64,000 nt of DNA from an uncultured Allobosea sp. (GCF_945957345.1 NZ_CAMFKW010000005.1:1-64000); one strand, 5' to 3'; shown: positions 36,884 to 46,092, counted from the first letter of the stretch. A program made the numbers and translations. Notes: generated by a model from the sequence alone, not told the origin.

Positions 36884-37948
36884 ATGAGTTCGTCCCCGAC
36901 GCCGTTCTGGCGGCCCAATGTCCATGCCGACCGCCGCCCGGCCCTGATGGCGCGGGGGCGGATCAAGACAGCGTTGCGCCGCTGGTTCGAGGCCCACGAT
37001 TTCACCGAGGTCGAGGCGGCGATCCTGCAGGTCTCGCCCGGTAACGAGACGCATCTGCACGGCTTCGGCACGACGCTGATCGACAACGCTGCCGCGCCGC
37101 ATCCCTATTACCTGCATACCTCGCCGGAATTCGCCGCCAAGAAGCTGCTCGCGGCCGGCGAGAGCCGCATCTTCGATTTCGCCCGCGTCTTCCGCAATCG
37201 CGAGCGCACGGCCCTGCACCATCCCGAATTCACGATGCTGGAATGGTATCGCGCCGGCGAGGATTACGAGGCTTTGATGCAGGACTGCACCGCGCTGCTG
37301 GCCGAGGCCGCCCGCGCCGCTGGCGCCACGACGCTGCGCTGGCGCGGTATCGAGGCCGATCCTTTCGCCGAGCCCGAGCGCCTGACCTTGCAGGAGGCGT
37401 TCGAGCGTCATGCCGGTATCGACCTGCTGCGCACGGTGACCGCCGATCGGGAGGTCGATCGCGGCGGGCTCGCCGCCGATGCGATCGAGGCGGGCATCCG
37501 GGTTGCCGACGACGACACCTGGTCCGATATCTTCAGCCGTATCCTCTCCGAGCGCATCGAACCGCATCTCGGCCGTGGCCACGCCACGATCCTCTGCGAA
37601 TACCCGATCAGCGAAGCTGCGCTCGCAAGGCCCAAGCCCGGCGATCCGCGCGTGGCCGAGCGTTTCGAGCTCTATGCCTGCGGTGTCGAGCTCGCCAATG
37701 CCTTCGGCGAGCTCACCGACCCGGCCGAGCAGCGCCGCCGCTTCGTGGCCGACATGGACGAGAAGGAGCGCATCTATGGCGAGCGCTATCCTCTCGATGA
37801 GGATTTCCTGGCGGCGCTTTCGCTGATGCCGGCCGCATCCGGCATCGCGCTCGGCTTCGACCGGCTCGTCATGCTCTGCGTCGGCGCCCGCCGGATCGAG
37901 GATGTGCTCTGGACGCCGGTCGCGGAACCGGGCAGGGGAGGCGCATGA
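36884..37948 (+). CDS. epmA: EF-P--(R)-beta-lysine ligase EpmA
   Basis: A class II lysyl-tRNA synthetase paralogue (GenX/PoxA) that attaches beta-lysine to EF-P. The 354-residue length lacks the anticodon-binding domain, as expected. Class II motifs are visible: motif 2 around FRNRERTALHHPEFTMLEWY and motif 3 GIALGFDRLVML. ATG 36884 is chosen for length; the longer in-frame start at 36806 adds 26 residues with no similarity I know. The stop overlaps epmB by four bases, and efp is divergent 116 bases away. Confidence 0.93.
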   Translation: MSSSPTPFWRPNVHADRRPALMARGRIKTALRRWFEAHDFTEVEAAILQVSPGNETHLHGFGTTLIDNAAAPHPYYLHTSPEFAAKKLLAAGESRIFDFARVFRNRERTALHHPEFTMLEWYRAGEDYEALMQDCTALLAEAARAAGATTLRWRGIEADPFAEPERLTLQEAFERHAGIDLLRTVTADREVDRGGLAADAIEAGIRVADDDTWSDIFSRILSERIEPHLGRGHATILCEYPISEAALARPKPGDPRVAERFELYACGVELANAFGELTDPAEQRRRFVADMDEKERIYGERYPLDEDFLAALSLMPAASGIALGFDRLVMLCVGARRIEDVLWTPVAEPGRGGA

Positions 37949-39012
37949 CCGTTCACCTGCCCCCCGGCGGCCAGCCTTTGCGCAGCATCGACGCGCTCGT
38001 CGAGGCCGGCTTGGCCGCGCCCGCGCGCCGCGATGCCTTGCAGAAGGTGGCGGAGCGCTATGCCGTCTCGGTGACGCCGGCCGTGGCCGGGTTGATCGAT
38101 CCGACCGATCCGGCCGATCCGATCGCGCGCCAGTTCATCCCCGATGCCGCCGAACTCACGACGCTGCCGCAAGAGTTGGCCGACCCGATCGGTGACGACG
38201 CTCATTCCCCGGTCGAGGGCGTGGTGCATCGCTATCCAGATCGCGCCCTGCTCAAGCTCGTCCATGCCTGTCCGGTCTATTGCCGCTTCTGCTTCCGCCG
38301 CGAGATGGTCGGACCCGGTGGTGATGCGCTGACGGGCCAGAAGCTCGATGCCGCTCTGGCCTATCTCGCCTCCCGTCCCGAGATCTGGGAGGTGATCATG
38401 ACGGGCGGCGATCCCTTCATCCTTTCCGCCCGCCGCGTGCGCGAGGTCGCCAAGCGTCTCGCCGCGATCCCGCATATCAAGGTCGCGCGCTGGCATACCC
38501 GCGTACCCGTCGTCGATCCTGGCCGGATCACGCCCGACTATGCGAGGGCGCTGCGCATCCCCGGCAAGGCGAGCTATATCGCCATCCACGCCAACCATCC
38601 GCGCGAGTTCACCGTCGAAGCCCGGGCCGCGATCGCGACGCTGGCCGATGCCGGCCATGTGCTGCTGAGCCAGTCCGTGCTGCTCAAGGGCGTCAATGCC
38701 GATGTGGAGACGCTCGGAGCGCTGATGCGGGCCTTCGTCGAGAACCGCATCAAGCCCTATTATCTGCACCATCCCGATCTCGCGCCCGGCACCTCGCATT
38801 TCCGGCTGACGCTGGAAGAGGGGCAGGCGCTGGTCAAAAGCCTGCGCGGAAACCTTTCCGGGCTGTGCCAGCCGACCTATATCCTCGACATCCCCGGCGG
38901 TGCCGGCAAGATTCCGGTTGGCCCCGCCTTCCTCTCCGGCTGCGAGACGCCGGGCGTGGAAGCGGTCGCCGAAGACCGTCACGGCGGGCAGCACATCTAC
39001 CCGCCGGCCTGA
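37945..39012 (+). CDS. epmB: EF-P beta-lysylation protein EpmB (lysine 2,3-aminomutase-like)
   Basis: A radical-SAM, PLP-dependent enzyme that makes (R)-beta-lysine for EpmA. The 355-residue product has the CxxxCxxC cluster motif in ACPVYCRFCFRREM. The PLP lysine probably lies in the C-terminal GAGKIPVGPAF. It is shorter than catabolic lysine aminomutases, matching EpmB. Translation is coupled to epmA by ATGA. The hydroxylase EpmC is not found here. Confidence 0.92.
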   Translation: MTVHLPPGGQPLRSIDALVEAGLAAPARRDALQKVAERYAVSVTPAVAGLIDPTDPADPIARQFIPDAAELTTLPQELADPIGDDAHSPVEGVVHRYPDRALLKLVHACPVYCRFCFRREMVGPGGDALTGQKLDAALAYLASRPEIWEVIMTGGDPFILSARRVREVAKRLAAIPHIKVARWHTRVPVVDPGRITPDYARALRIPGKASYIAIHANHPREFTVEARAAIATLADAGHVLLSQSVLLKGVNADVETLGALMRAFVENRIKPYYLHHPDLAPGTSHFRLTLEEGQALVKSLRGNLSGLCQPTYILDIPGGAGKIPVGPAFLSGCETPGVEAVAEDRHGGQHIYPPA

Positions 39013-39014
39013 AG

Positions 39015-39059
39015 GCATCGGCCCGAAAAGTGGAATCCGGTTTTCGGAAAAGCCGATGC
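39015..39059. repeat. Dispersed palindrome, family A copy 2
   Basis: Outer arms GCATCGG / CCGATGC and inner CCGAAAA / TTTTCGG around GTGGAATCCGG. It lies three bases after the epmB stop, in the gap to the DsbA-family gene. Confidence 0.75.
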
Positions 39060-39083
39060 CGAAACGAGCATGAGGATATCGAC

Positions 39084-39746
39084 ATGCAGGACAAGATGCC
39101 GCTCGCGATCGTCTCCGACATCGCCTGCCCCTGGTGCTTCATCGGCAAGACGCGGCTGGAGACGGCGCTGGAGCGCTACGGCCTAAACGATCGCTTCGCC
39201 ATCACCTGGCTGCCCTATGAGCTGAATCCGGAAATGCCCGAGGAGGGCATGGACCGTACGCAATATCTCGAAAGCAAGTTCGGCCCCGGCAAACGCAAGG
39301 AGATCGAGGTCCGGCTGTCGGAGGCGGCGTTGGAGAGCGGCGTCACCTTCAACTGGGCGAAGGTCACGAAGAGCGTCAACACGCGCATGGCCCATATGCT
39401 GGTCGCGGCGGCGTCGACGGTGCAGCGCGGCGGCGACATGACGGCCGCTCTGTTCAAGGCCTATTGGCAGGACGGGCGCGATATCGGCGATCTCGAGACG
39501 CTGATCCAGATCGCGGTCGAGCAGGGCTTCGACGAACAGGCCGCCCGCGACGAACTCGCCAATGACGAATTGCGCGAGACCGTGATCGGGCTGGAGGATC
39601 ACGCCCGCAAGGTCGGCGTCACCGGCGTGCCCTTCTTCATCGTCGACGGCAAGCTCGCCGTCTCGGGCGCTCAGCCGCCGGACGTCTGGGCACAGGTCTT
39701 CCAGCAGGTCTTCGCGGCGCAGGTCCCGGAGGAGCCGCAGTTCTGA
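39084..39746 (+). CDS. DsbA family oxidoreductase, FrnE-like
   Basis: A 220-residue thioredoxin-fold protein with the redox motif CPWC near the N-terminus (SDIACPWCFIG) and the cis-proline loop TGVPFFIVDG. There is no signal peptide, so unlike DsbA it should be cytosolic, as in the FrnE group. ATG 39084 lies 25 bases after the family-A repeat; GAGGAT upstream is a usable ribosome site. Substrate unknown. Confidence 0.88.
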   Translation: MQDKMPLAIVSDIACPWCFIGKTRLETALERYGLNDRFAITWLPYELNPEMPEEGMDRTQYLESKFGPGKRKEIEVRLSEAALESGVTFNWAKVTKSVNTRMAHMLVAAASTVQRGGDMTAALFKAYWQDGRDIGDLETLIQIAVEQGFDEQAARDELANDELRETVIGLEDHARKVGVTGVPFFIVDGKLAVSGAQPPDVWAQVFQQVFAAQVPEEPQF

Positions 39747-39757
39747 GGCCAACGGCC

Positions 39758-40528
39758 TCAGAAGGCGCCTTTCAGCATGTGAGCGACCGCCGGCGCGCCG
39801 AGCGATACGCCCGACAGGAACAGCAGCAGGAACACGATCTGCCGCATCGCGGCCTGAGTGAGCGGCGGTGGGTAGCGCCTAGCCAGATGCGTGCCCAGCA
39901 TCACCGCCGGGATGGCGAAGAGCCCCGATAGGGTCGATGGCGCGGGGATCTGATCGGTGGCGATGACCAGCCCGGTGCGGAACAGGGCGTTCAGCGCAAA
40001 GATCGTCACCAGCGTTTCCCGGACCACGACCATCGGCATCGGCTGGCGGTAGAAGTGATAGACCAGCGGCGGGCCGCCAGTGGAGAACATCCCGCTCATC
40101 AATCCCGCGATGCTGCCGAAGAACAGGTAGCTCGGCGCTCCGGATGGTTGCTTGAGCGGTTCCGGTTTCCGCGCCAGTTGCAGACTGGAGACGATGATCA
40201 CGAAACCCAGCGCCAGTCGCAGAAGATCGGCGCGGCTCGCGGCGAGCCATTCAAGCAGATGGAAGCCGATGAAGACGAAGGGCCAGCTCGCGACCAGCAC
40301 CAACCCGAATTTGCGCCAGTCGACATCGCGCCAGCCCTTGAGCAGCATCTGAACCGCATTGACCAGCGTGAGCGCACTGACGAGCATTGCCGCGTCCGGC
40401 AGCGAGAGCAGGCCGGTCAGCCCGACGCCGCCCATCGCGATCAGCCCGAATGCGAAGCCGGTCAGCGTCTGGACATAGGCCGCCATGCCGGTCAGCAGCA
40501 GGAACCCGATCAGGGCAGCCAGGGACAT
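39758..40528 (-). CDS. TSUP family (TauE/SafE) membrane transporter
   Basis: A 256-residue permease with about eight helices and the TSUP repeats: TGFAFGLIAMGGVGL in the first half and GSIAGLMSGMFSTGGPPLVYHF in the second. Family members export sulfite, sulfoacetate or other organic anions. No sulfur metabolism genes are adjacent, so the substrate is open. It converges with the DsbA-family gene, 11 bases away. Confidence 0.88.
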   Translation of the reverse strand: MSLAALIGFLLLTGMAAYVQTLTGFAFGLIAMGGVGLTGLLSLPDAAMLVSALTLVNAVQMLLKGWRDVDWRKFGLVLVASWPFVFIGFHLLEWLAASRADLLRLALGFVIIVSSLQLARKPEPLKQPSGAPSYLFFGSIAGLMSGMFSTGGPPLVYHFYRQPMPMVVVRETLVTIFALNALFRTGLVIATDQIPAPSTLSGLFAIPAVMLGTHLARRYPPPLTQAAMRQIVFLLLFLSGVSLGAPAVAHMLKGAF

Positions 40529-40567
40529 GGTCGGCGTCTCCGAGGAAGCGGAGCGCGACGCCTAGAG

Positions 40568-40613
40568 GATCGGCCCGAAAGCGGGAATAGATTTCTCGAC
40601 AAGTCGCCGATGC
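40568..40613. repeat. Dispersed palindrome, family A, degenerate copy
   Basis: GATCGGCCCGAAAGCGGGAA on the left and GTCGCCGATGC on the right keep the frame of the other copies, but the inner TTTTCGG arm has decayed to TTTCTCG. It lies between the divergent TSUP gene and pyrF. Confidence 0.5.
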
Positions 40614-40707
40614 GTAGAAGGATGTTCTACCTCTCGCCGGAGAGGCTCTCGCCCTTGCATCCCGTGTCGAATCGTGCGCCTTCCCTCGAAACTCAGGGAA
40701 TTACGCG

Positions 40708-41412
40708 ATGCAAAAGATCAACGATGTCCGCGACCGCCTGATCGTCGCCCTCGATGTACCCACTGTATGGGATGCCTATCGCCTCGTCTCGACGCTGGGC
40801 GACGGCGTCACCTTCTACAAGATTGGCTACCGCCTCGCCTTCGCCGGTGGGCTCGATCTCGCGCGCCAGCTCGTCGCCGAGGGCAAGAAGGTCTTCCTCG
40901 ACCTCAAGCTGCATGACATCGGCAACACCGTGACCGAGGGCGTGGACTCGCTGACCAAGCTCGGCGTCACCTTCCTCACCGTCCATGCCTATCCGCAGAC
41001 CATGCGCGGCGCGGTCGAAGGGCGCGGCGATGCCGCCCTCAAGCTGCTGGCGGTCACCGCGCTCACCTCCTATGACGACAGCGACCTGCGCGATGCCGGT
41101 TACGGGCTTGCGGTGCGCGACCTCGTCCGCCTGCGGGCCGAGCAGGCCCGCACGGCCGGCATCGACGGCATCGTCTGCTCGGCCGCCGAGGCGGAAATCG
41201 TGCGCGAGGTCATCGGCAAGGACATGGTCATCGTCACGCCCGGCATCCGCCCCTCGGGCAGCGCGGCGGGCGACCAGAAGCGCACGCTCACCCCGGCTGA
41301 GGCGATCCGCATCGGCGCCGACCATCTCGTCGTCGGGCGTCCCATCATCCGCGCGGCAGACCCGCGTGCGGCGGCGGGCGCCGTCATGGACGAGATCGTC
41401 GCGGCTTCGTAA
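40708..41412 (+). CDS. pyrF: Orotidine 5'-phosphate decarboxylase
   Basis: Final step of UMP synthesis. The 234-residue product has the catalytic cluster [12 protein letters not shown] (Lys-Asp dyad) and the C-terminal phosphate-gripper region TPGIRPSG and [14 protein letters not shown] 40708 is the first in-frame Met and gives the standard length. Two DUF1330 genes follow closely on the same strand. Confidence 0.96.
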   Translation: MQKINDVRDRLIVALDVPTVWDAYRLVSTLGDGVTFYKIGYRLAFAGGLDLARQLVAEGKKVFLDLKLHDIGNTVTEGVDSLTKLGVTFLTVHAYPQTMRGAVEGRGDAALKLLAVTALTSYDDSDLRDAGYGLAVRDLVRLRAEQARTAGIDGIVCSAAEAEIVREVIGKDMVIVTPGIRPSGSAAGDQKRTLTPAEAIRIGADHLVVGRPIIRAADPRAAAGAVMDEIVAAS

Positions 41413-41451
41413 GCTCTCGGCCCGGACACGATTCAAATAACGGATAAGACC

Positions 41452-41739
41452 ATGCCCAAGGGATATGTCATCGGCCGTGCCAAGGTCACCGACGCCACGA
41501 AATGGGCGGGTTATGCCGCCAAGGCCTCCGAGGTCATGAAGATCTATGGGGGTACGCCGATCGTGCGCGGCGGCCAGATGACTGTGGGCGAGGGCGAGGG
41601 CCGCGCCCGCAATATCATCATCGAGTTCAACGACTTCGCCTCGGCCCGTGCCTATCTGTTCTCGTCCGAATATGCCGAGGCGCGGAAGCTGCGCGAAGGT
41701 GCCGGCGAGATCGATCTCGTCGCCGTCGAAGGGGCCTGA
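41452..41739 (+). CDS. DUF1330 domain-containing protein (first of a tandem pair)
   Basis: A 95-residue dimeric ferredoxin-like alpha/beta protein of the DUF1330 family. It shows GRAKVTDATKWAGYAAKASEV near the start and the SSEYAEARKLREGAGEIDLV pattern at the end. Function unknown. It starts 40 bases after pyrF and three bases before its paralogue, so the three genes are probably one operon. Confidence 0.82.
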   Translation: MPKGYVIGRAKVTDATKWAGYAAKASEVMKIYGGTPIVRGGQMTVGEGEGRARNIIIEFNDFASARAYLFSSEYAEARKLREGAGEIDLVAVEGA

Positions 41740-41742
41740 GTC

Positions 41743-42051
41743 GTGGCCAAGGGCTACTGGATCGCGCGCGTCGACGTCGAGAACGCCGAGGCCTACGCGA
41801 AGTATCGCGCACTCAACGCGGTGGCCTTTGCCAAATATGGGGCGAAGTTCCTGGTCCGCGGCGGCGAGTACAAGCTCGCCCGCGGCGAGGGCCGCAAGCA
41901 CAACGTCGTCATCGAGTTCAAGGACGAGGAGACGGCTCGCGCTTGCTACGCTTCGCCTGAGTATCAGGAGGCGGTGAAGCATCTGAGCAGCGCCGGCCAG
42001 TCCGATCTCGTCATCATCGGGGGCTATGACGGCCCGCAGCCGGGCGAATAG
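41743..42051 (+). CDS. DUF1330 domain-containing protein (second of a tandem pair)
   Basis: A 102-residue paralogue of the preceding gene, with the same landmarks (ARVDVENAEAYAKYRALNAV; VRGGEYKLARGEGRKHNVVI; YASPEYQEAVKHL). It starts at GTG 41743, three bases after the first stop. The two are clearly diverged, so this is an old duplication. After the stop, 215 bases contain two small dyads (42155-42168 and 42172-42186) and no gene. Confidence 0.8.
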   Translation: MAKGYWIARVDVENAEAYAKYRALNAVAFAKYGAKFLVRGGEYKLARGEGRKHNVVIEFKDEETARACYASPEYQEAVKHLSSAGQSDLVIIGGYDGPQPGE

Positions 42052-42266
42052 CGCGGCTGCGCGATAGCACAAACGCATCGCGCCTATCCGGGCGTCGCGT
42101 ACCAGCGGCGCCCAAGCCTTCCGCCGCTTGCGCGATGATTGCCGATCGATCTCCGTCATTTGGATGACGAAAGCACTCCGAGTGCTGATCTAGCCTCCCT
42201 CCGTAGCCTGGCGAAGGGGATATCGGGCGCGCGAGCACGCTCCGATTCGGCCTCGACGCCGAAGTT

Positions 42267-43406
42267 TCAGCGCGGCCGCAGGGGGAGCGCCGCGCTGCGC
42301 AACAGTGAAACGAGCTGACTTTGCTGGCGCGTGTTCGTCTTCTGGAAGATGCGCGCCAGATGGGTGCGCGCGGTCGAAATCCGGACGCCCTGGGCTTCGG
42401 CTGCCTCGGTCAGGGATGATCCGCTCGCGAGTGCGGAGGCGAATTTGGCTTCGGTATCGGTGAGATCGAAGAGCTGACGTGCGCAGGCGACGAGGTTGGT
42501 CGCCGTTTCCAGGCGCCGCAGCGCGATCAGGACCCTGCCGGTCGTTTGGGTCTGTGTCACCGAGGGGGGCGCTGGCATGGCGCAGGCGGAAAGCGAATGA
42601 GAGCCGTCCTCGCCATGCAGGATCATGCTGGCCTGATGATGGGCGAGGGGGTCTTGCGCGGTCCGCAGCGTGCTTTCGACCAATTGCTTGAGCTGACGCT
42701 GGTCGGCCGGCTGGCGCGCGAAGAGGCGGCCCTGGCGCAGGCCGAGCGCGCTATCGGGATCGGCCAGAATCTCGTCTGCACCCTCGTTCGCGTAGGCGAT
42801 CCGCATGTCCTGATCGAGGATCGCGATCCCCATCGCGATCCGGTCGAGCGCGCCGCGCGCTTCGTCCCGCTGGATGGTTATCTGGCCGATATGGCGGCGC
42901 AATTCGACGACACGCCGCAGGATGGGGTAGAGCTTTTCGAGCAGAGCGACATCCTCGGCATCGAAACCGTCCTGCTGTCGGCCCCGCTGCACGTCGAAGA
43001 ACCAGAAGGCCGGGCCGTTCTTGGCGAGCCGGCAGGCCATGCCGCCATACATGTCCTGCGGGCGCATCCATTCCTGCCAGACGCGCGAGCTGCGCAGGGT
43101 GTCCGCACCGAACACATCGTGATCGTGGTAGACGACGCCGAGCGGAATATTGGTCAGCGCGCCGCCCATCTCGACGAAATCGGAAGCGAGCTCGCCGAAG
43201 CAGCGATCCTGCAATGCCGGATCGGGATTGGTCGCATAGGACACCCAGTCCTCGGGGTTGGGGCCGAAGCCGGCGAAACAGGCCTTCGAGCCATTGAACA
43301 GCTGCCGCATCGTTTCCGCGGCGGCCTGCATCTGCTCCCCATCCAGCGCCCCGGCGAGCAGCCGGTCGATCGCGGACATGACGGTATCGACATCGGGGCG
43401 CGGCAT
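42267..43406 (-). CDS. LuxR family transcriptional regulator with long sensor region
   Basis: A 379-residue protein. The C-terminal 60 residues form the LuxR-type helix-turn-helix (FDLTDTEAKFASALASG; GVRISTARTHLARIFQKT). The preceding 310 residues look like a sensor: an N-terminal domain with FNGSKACFAGFGPNPEDWV, and a PAS-like middle with LDRIAMGIAILDQDMRIAYAN. No autoinducer-domain signature seen. It lies 101 bases downstream of pfkB on the same strand. A second, shorter LuxR protein with a similar HTH is at 45.5 kb. Confidence 0.85.
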   Translation of the reverse strand: MPRPDVDTVMSAIDRLLAGALDGEQMQAAAETMRQLFNGSKACFAGFGPNPEDWVSYATNPDPALQDRCFGELASDFVEMGGALTNIPLGVVYHDHDVFGADTLRSSRVWQEWMRPQDMYGGMACRLAKNGPAFWFFDVQRGRQQDGFDAEDVALLEKLYPILRRVVELRRHIGQITIQRDEARGALDRIAMGIAILDQDMRIAYANEGADEILADPDSALGLRQGRLFARQPADQRQLKQLVESTLRTAQDPLAHHQASMILHGEDGSHSLSACAMPAPPSVTQTQTTGRVLIALRRLETATNLVACARQLFDLTDTEAKFASALASGSSLTEAAEAQGVRISTARTHLARIFQKTNTRQQSQLVSLLRSAALPLRPR

Positions 43407-43507
43407 GAGAAATCCCGGCTGGCGACGAAAGGCGCGTGCGTGAAACGCACCACCGAAGCTAGCAGCATGGGTTGCTCAGGAAAAGTCCAAAAACATTCCA
43501 AACATTT

Positions 43508-44467
43508 TTACGGGTCCGAGCCGGCTTTATCCGCTGTCAACGCCTCGATGGCGGCCAGGGTCGGCAGCGCGTCGAAAACACCTTGCCGGGTGGTGGTCAG
43601 GGCGCCGGCGGCGGCCGCTTCGCGCAGTGCGGCCGGCAATGGCAGCCCCATCGCCAGTCGGACGCCCAGCGTCGCGGCAAAGGCATCGCCGGCTCCCAGC
43701 GCATCGACGGGTTCGACCCGAAAGCCCTCCTGCGACACGGGAGAAGCGTCAGCTGTCACGGCAACGGCCCCAGCCGCACCCCGGGTCAGGATGACGAGCC
43801 GCGGCCCCAGTTCCAGCAGAGCCGGCCCGAGCTCTCCTGTGAAGCGTCGGGGATCCGCTGCCTCGTTCTCGTCTCGGTCGAGCGCGGCTGCGACAGCGCT
43901 GGCCTCGGTCTCGTTGACGATCAGGATCGAGGCCAGCGCCATGATCGCGGCGGGGATCGGCCGGAACGGCGAGGGGTTGAGCAGGGTCGGGACGCCGGCT
44001 TGCCGCGCCAATGCGAAGGCCGCCTCGATCGGCGCATCAGCGATCTCGAACTGCGCCGTCACCAGCGCCGCATCGGCGATGGCCTGCGCCCGTTCGCCGA
44101 CATGTTCGGCCGTGAGGGCGAGATTGGCGCCGGAAGCGACGGCGAGGCAGGTCTCGCCGGTCGCATCGGTGAAGCCGATCCCGCTGCCGGTGCTGCCTTC
44201 AAGGCGGATCAGCATCGAGGGCGGCAATCCAGCGCGTTCGAGCGCCGGAGCGGCGAAGGCGGCGGCGAGATCGTCGCCGACGGCGAGCAGGCCGTCGACC
44301 TCGGCGCCGAGGCGGCGCGCCATGATCGCCTGGTTCAGCCCCTTGCCGCCGGGTTCGATCGTCACGGTCTCGGCAGCCAGCGACTCACCCGGACGCGGGA
44401 AACGGGGGACCTTCGCCGAACAGGCGACAACGAAGCTTCCGAGCACGAATATCGATTTGCCGGTCAT
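43508..44467 (-). CDS. PfkB family carbohydrate kinase, ribokinase-like
   Basis: A sugar kinase of about 319 residues. It has the family motifs VTIEPGGKGLNQAIMARRLGA near the N-terminus and VDALGAGDAFAATLGVRLA, with the catalytic Asp in GAGD, near the C-terminus. NETEASA is typical of ribokinases. The sugar is not determined. I use ATG 44467; an alternative ATG at 44485 adds six residues. The GntR regulator gene is divergent only about 50 bases away and is the obvious candidate controller. Confidence 0.87.
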   Translation of the reverse strand: MTGKSIFVLGSFVVACSAKVPRFPRPGESLAAETVTIEPGGKGLNQAIMARRLGAEVDGLLAVGDDLAAAFAAPALERAGLPPSMLIRLEGSTGSGIGFTDATGETCLAVASGANLALTAEHVGERAQAIADAALVTAQFEIADAPIEAAFALARQAGVPTLLNPSPFRPIPAAIMALASILIVNETEASAVAAALDRDENEAADPRRFTGELGPALLELGPRLVILTRGAAGAVAVTADASPVSQEGFRVEPVDALGAGDAFAATLGVRLAMGLPLPAALREAAAAGALTTTRQGVFDALPTLAAIEALTADKAGSDP

Positions 44468-44517
44468 GGAATTTGATTTTCCCATTCACGAACTGCTACG
44501 CGGGTTGTGTCACGCTC

Positions 44518-45300
44518 ATGCAAACGATGACAGTGCCTAAACCGCCGTTCCCAAAGCCGCCCTTCCAGAATCTGCTGGATCTGCGCACCGATACCGCCAA
44601 GCCGCTCTACCAGCAGCTTGAAGACCAGTTGTCTCAACTGATCGGGGACGGCACTTTGCCACCGGGCACGACGCTCCCCGCCGAGCGCCAACTCGCCGAG
44701 CGGCTCAGGATCAGCCGCGCCACCGTGCAGCGCTCCTACAACGCCTTGCGCGAGCGCAAGCTGCTGAGCGCGCAGGGGCGCCTGGGCTCGATCGTCCAGG
44801 GCACGGGGCCGCGGCTGCATTCCGGCATGGACCGGCTGAAGGGCTTCACCGAGGAGATGCAGGAACTCGGCCGGGTACCGTCCTCCCGCATCGTCGAGCG
44901 CTCCGTGGTCACCGATCGCTCGATCGCCTCGATCTTCGGCTTGTCGTCGCATGCACGCTTCCTGAAGCTGGTCCGCATCCGCTCGGGAGACGGCATCCCG
45001 ATGTCGCGCGAGGTCGCCTGGTACAATCTCGAGCGCGCGCCGGAGCTGGCCGAGAGCGATCTTTCGGGCTCGGTCTATGCCCGGCTCGCCGAGCTCGGTC
45101 TGCCGCTGACACGCTGTGACCAGACGATCGAGGCGGCAGCGCCGACCGAGGAAGAATGCGCGATCTTCGGCTTCGAGGTTCCCGCGCCCTGCCTGCTGAT
45201 CAAGCGGCGCAGCTATGGCGCCGACGGTGACATGCTCGAATATGTCGAGGGCCTGTTCCGCGGCGATACCTATACCTACCGGCTGACGCTCACCGCCTGA
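44518..45300 (+). CDS. GntR family transcriptional regulator with UTRA domain
   Basis: A 260-residue regulator. The winged-helix domain (about residues 20-90; PLYQQLEDQLSQL, LPAERQLAERLRISRATVQRSY) is followed by a UTRA effector domain (about 95-255; RSGDGIPMSREVAWYNLER; CLLIKRRSY), the HutC subfamily that usually binds sugars or small acids. ATG 44518 or ATG 44527 could start it. The frame runs back to 44473, but that start would overlap the divergent kinase gene. It probably represses pfkB and itself. Confidence 0.88.
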   Translation: MQTMTVPKPPFPKPPFQNLLDLRTDTAKPLYQQLEDQLSQLIGDGTLPPGTTLPAERQLAERLRISRATVQRSYNALRERKLLSAQGRLGSIVQGTGPRLHSGMDRLKGFTEEMQELGRVPSSRIVERSVVTDRSIASIFGLSSHARFLKLVRIRSGDGIPMSREVAWYNLERAPELAESDLSGSVYARLAELGLPLTRCDQTIEAAAPTEEECAIFGFEVPAPCLLIKRRSYGADGDMLEYVEGLFRGDTYTYRLTLTA

Positions 45301-45471
45301 CAACCAGTGTAGGCAGCTGCCATCCCGAGCGTTCGGTCCGATATCCAATAGCAGGCCAAAACGAGGCGTTGAACCTGCTCGCGATCCCGCGCGACCAAGA
45401 GGAACGGAGCCGCATCTGCCCGAAATTTGGTTTCCCAGGCGCCAGGATGCGGCGATGCGTTGATTGCAGGG

Positions 45472-46092
45472 ATGGATATTGCAATGTCGCTTCACGTCTC
45501 GATTGTCGGCAGGACGAGCTACACCCCGTTTCCGCCGCGCCACGACATGGGCCCCGATGCGTTCGGCAAGGCCTCCAGGCCGGTTTTTGTCATCGATGCC
45601 GAATTGAACCAGCGCTTTGGCAACCGCGGCGCGGAAGCGCTCGCCCGCGACGGGCTGGGCGGTCTCGACCGCTTCACGGCCAGCGACAAGGACTTCATGG
45701 CGCGTTTGCAGGTTTGGCTGAAGCGTTGTCGCAGTGGCAGCACGGCCGGTGAGACGCGGCTGCCGCTGGTGCTGCGCAACGGGCGGCAGGTCGCGGTCGA
45801 CGCCGTCCATATCGCCAGCATCGAACTCTTCGTGCTGACGGTGGACGACCCCGAAACCGCGATCGATCGCAATGTCGCCCGTGTCAGCGAGGCCTGCAGC
45901 CTGACGCCCACCGAGGAGCGCATGCTCGCCCTGATGGTCGAGGGGCTCGATACGATCATCGCGGCCAAGCGGCTGGGCATCGCACCGACTACCGCACGGA
46001 CCCATCTCCAGCGCCTGTTCGCCAAAACCGGCACGGCCAGGCAGAGCGAGCTCGTCCGCTTCGTTGCGACCTATGTCGAAGACCTGCGCTGA
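45472..46092 (+). CDS. LuxR family transcriptional regulator, short sensor
   Basis: A 206-residue protein with a PAS-like N-terminal region (FGKASRPVFVIDAELNQRFGN) and a C-terminal LuxR-type HTH (SLTPTEERMLALMVEG; RLGIAPTTARTHLQRLFAKTG). The HTH is similar to that of the 42.3-kb regulator, with the same TARTHL core, so they are paralogous at least in this domain. Start uncertain: ATG 45472 or 45484, both with poor ribosome sites. Confidence 0.82.
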   Translation: MDIAMSLHVSIVGRTSYTPFPPRHDMGPDAFGKASRPVFVIDAELNQRFGNRGAEALARDGLGGLDRFTASDKDFMARLQVWLKRCRSGSTAGETRLPLVLRNGRQVAVDAVHIASIELFVLTVDDPETAIDRNVARVSEACSLTPTEERMLALMVEGLDTIIAAKRLGIAPTTARTHLQRLFAKTGTARQSELVRFVATYVEDLR

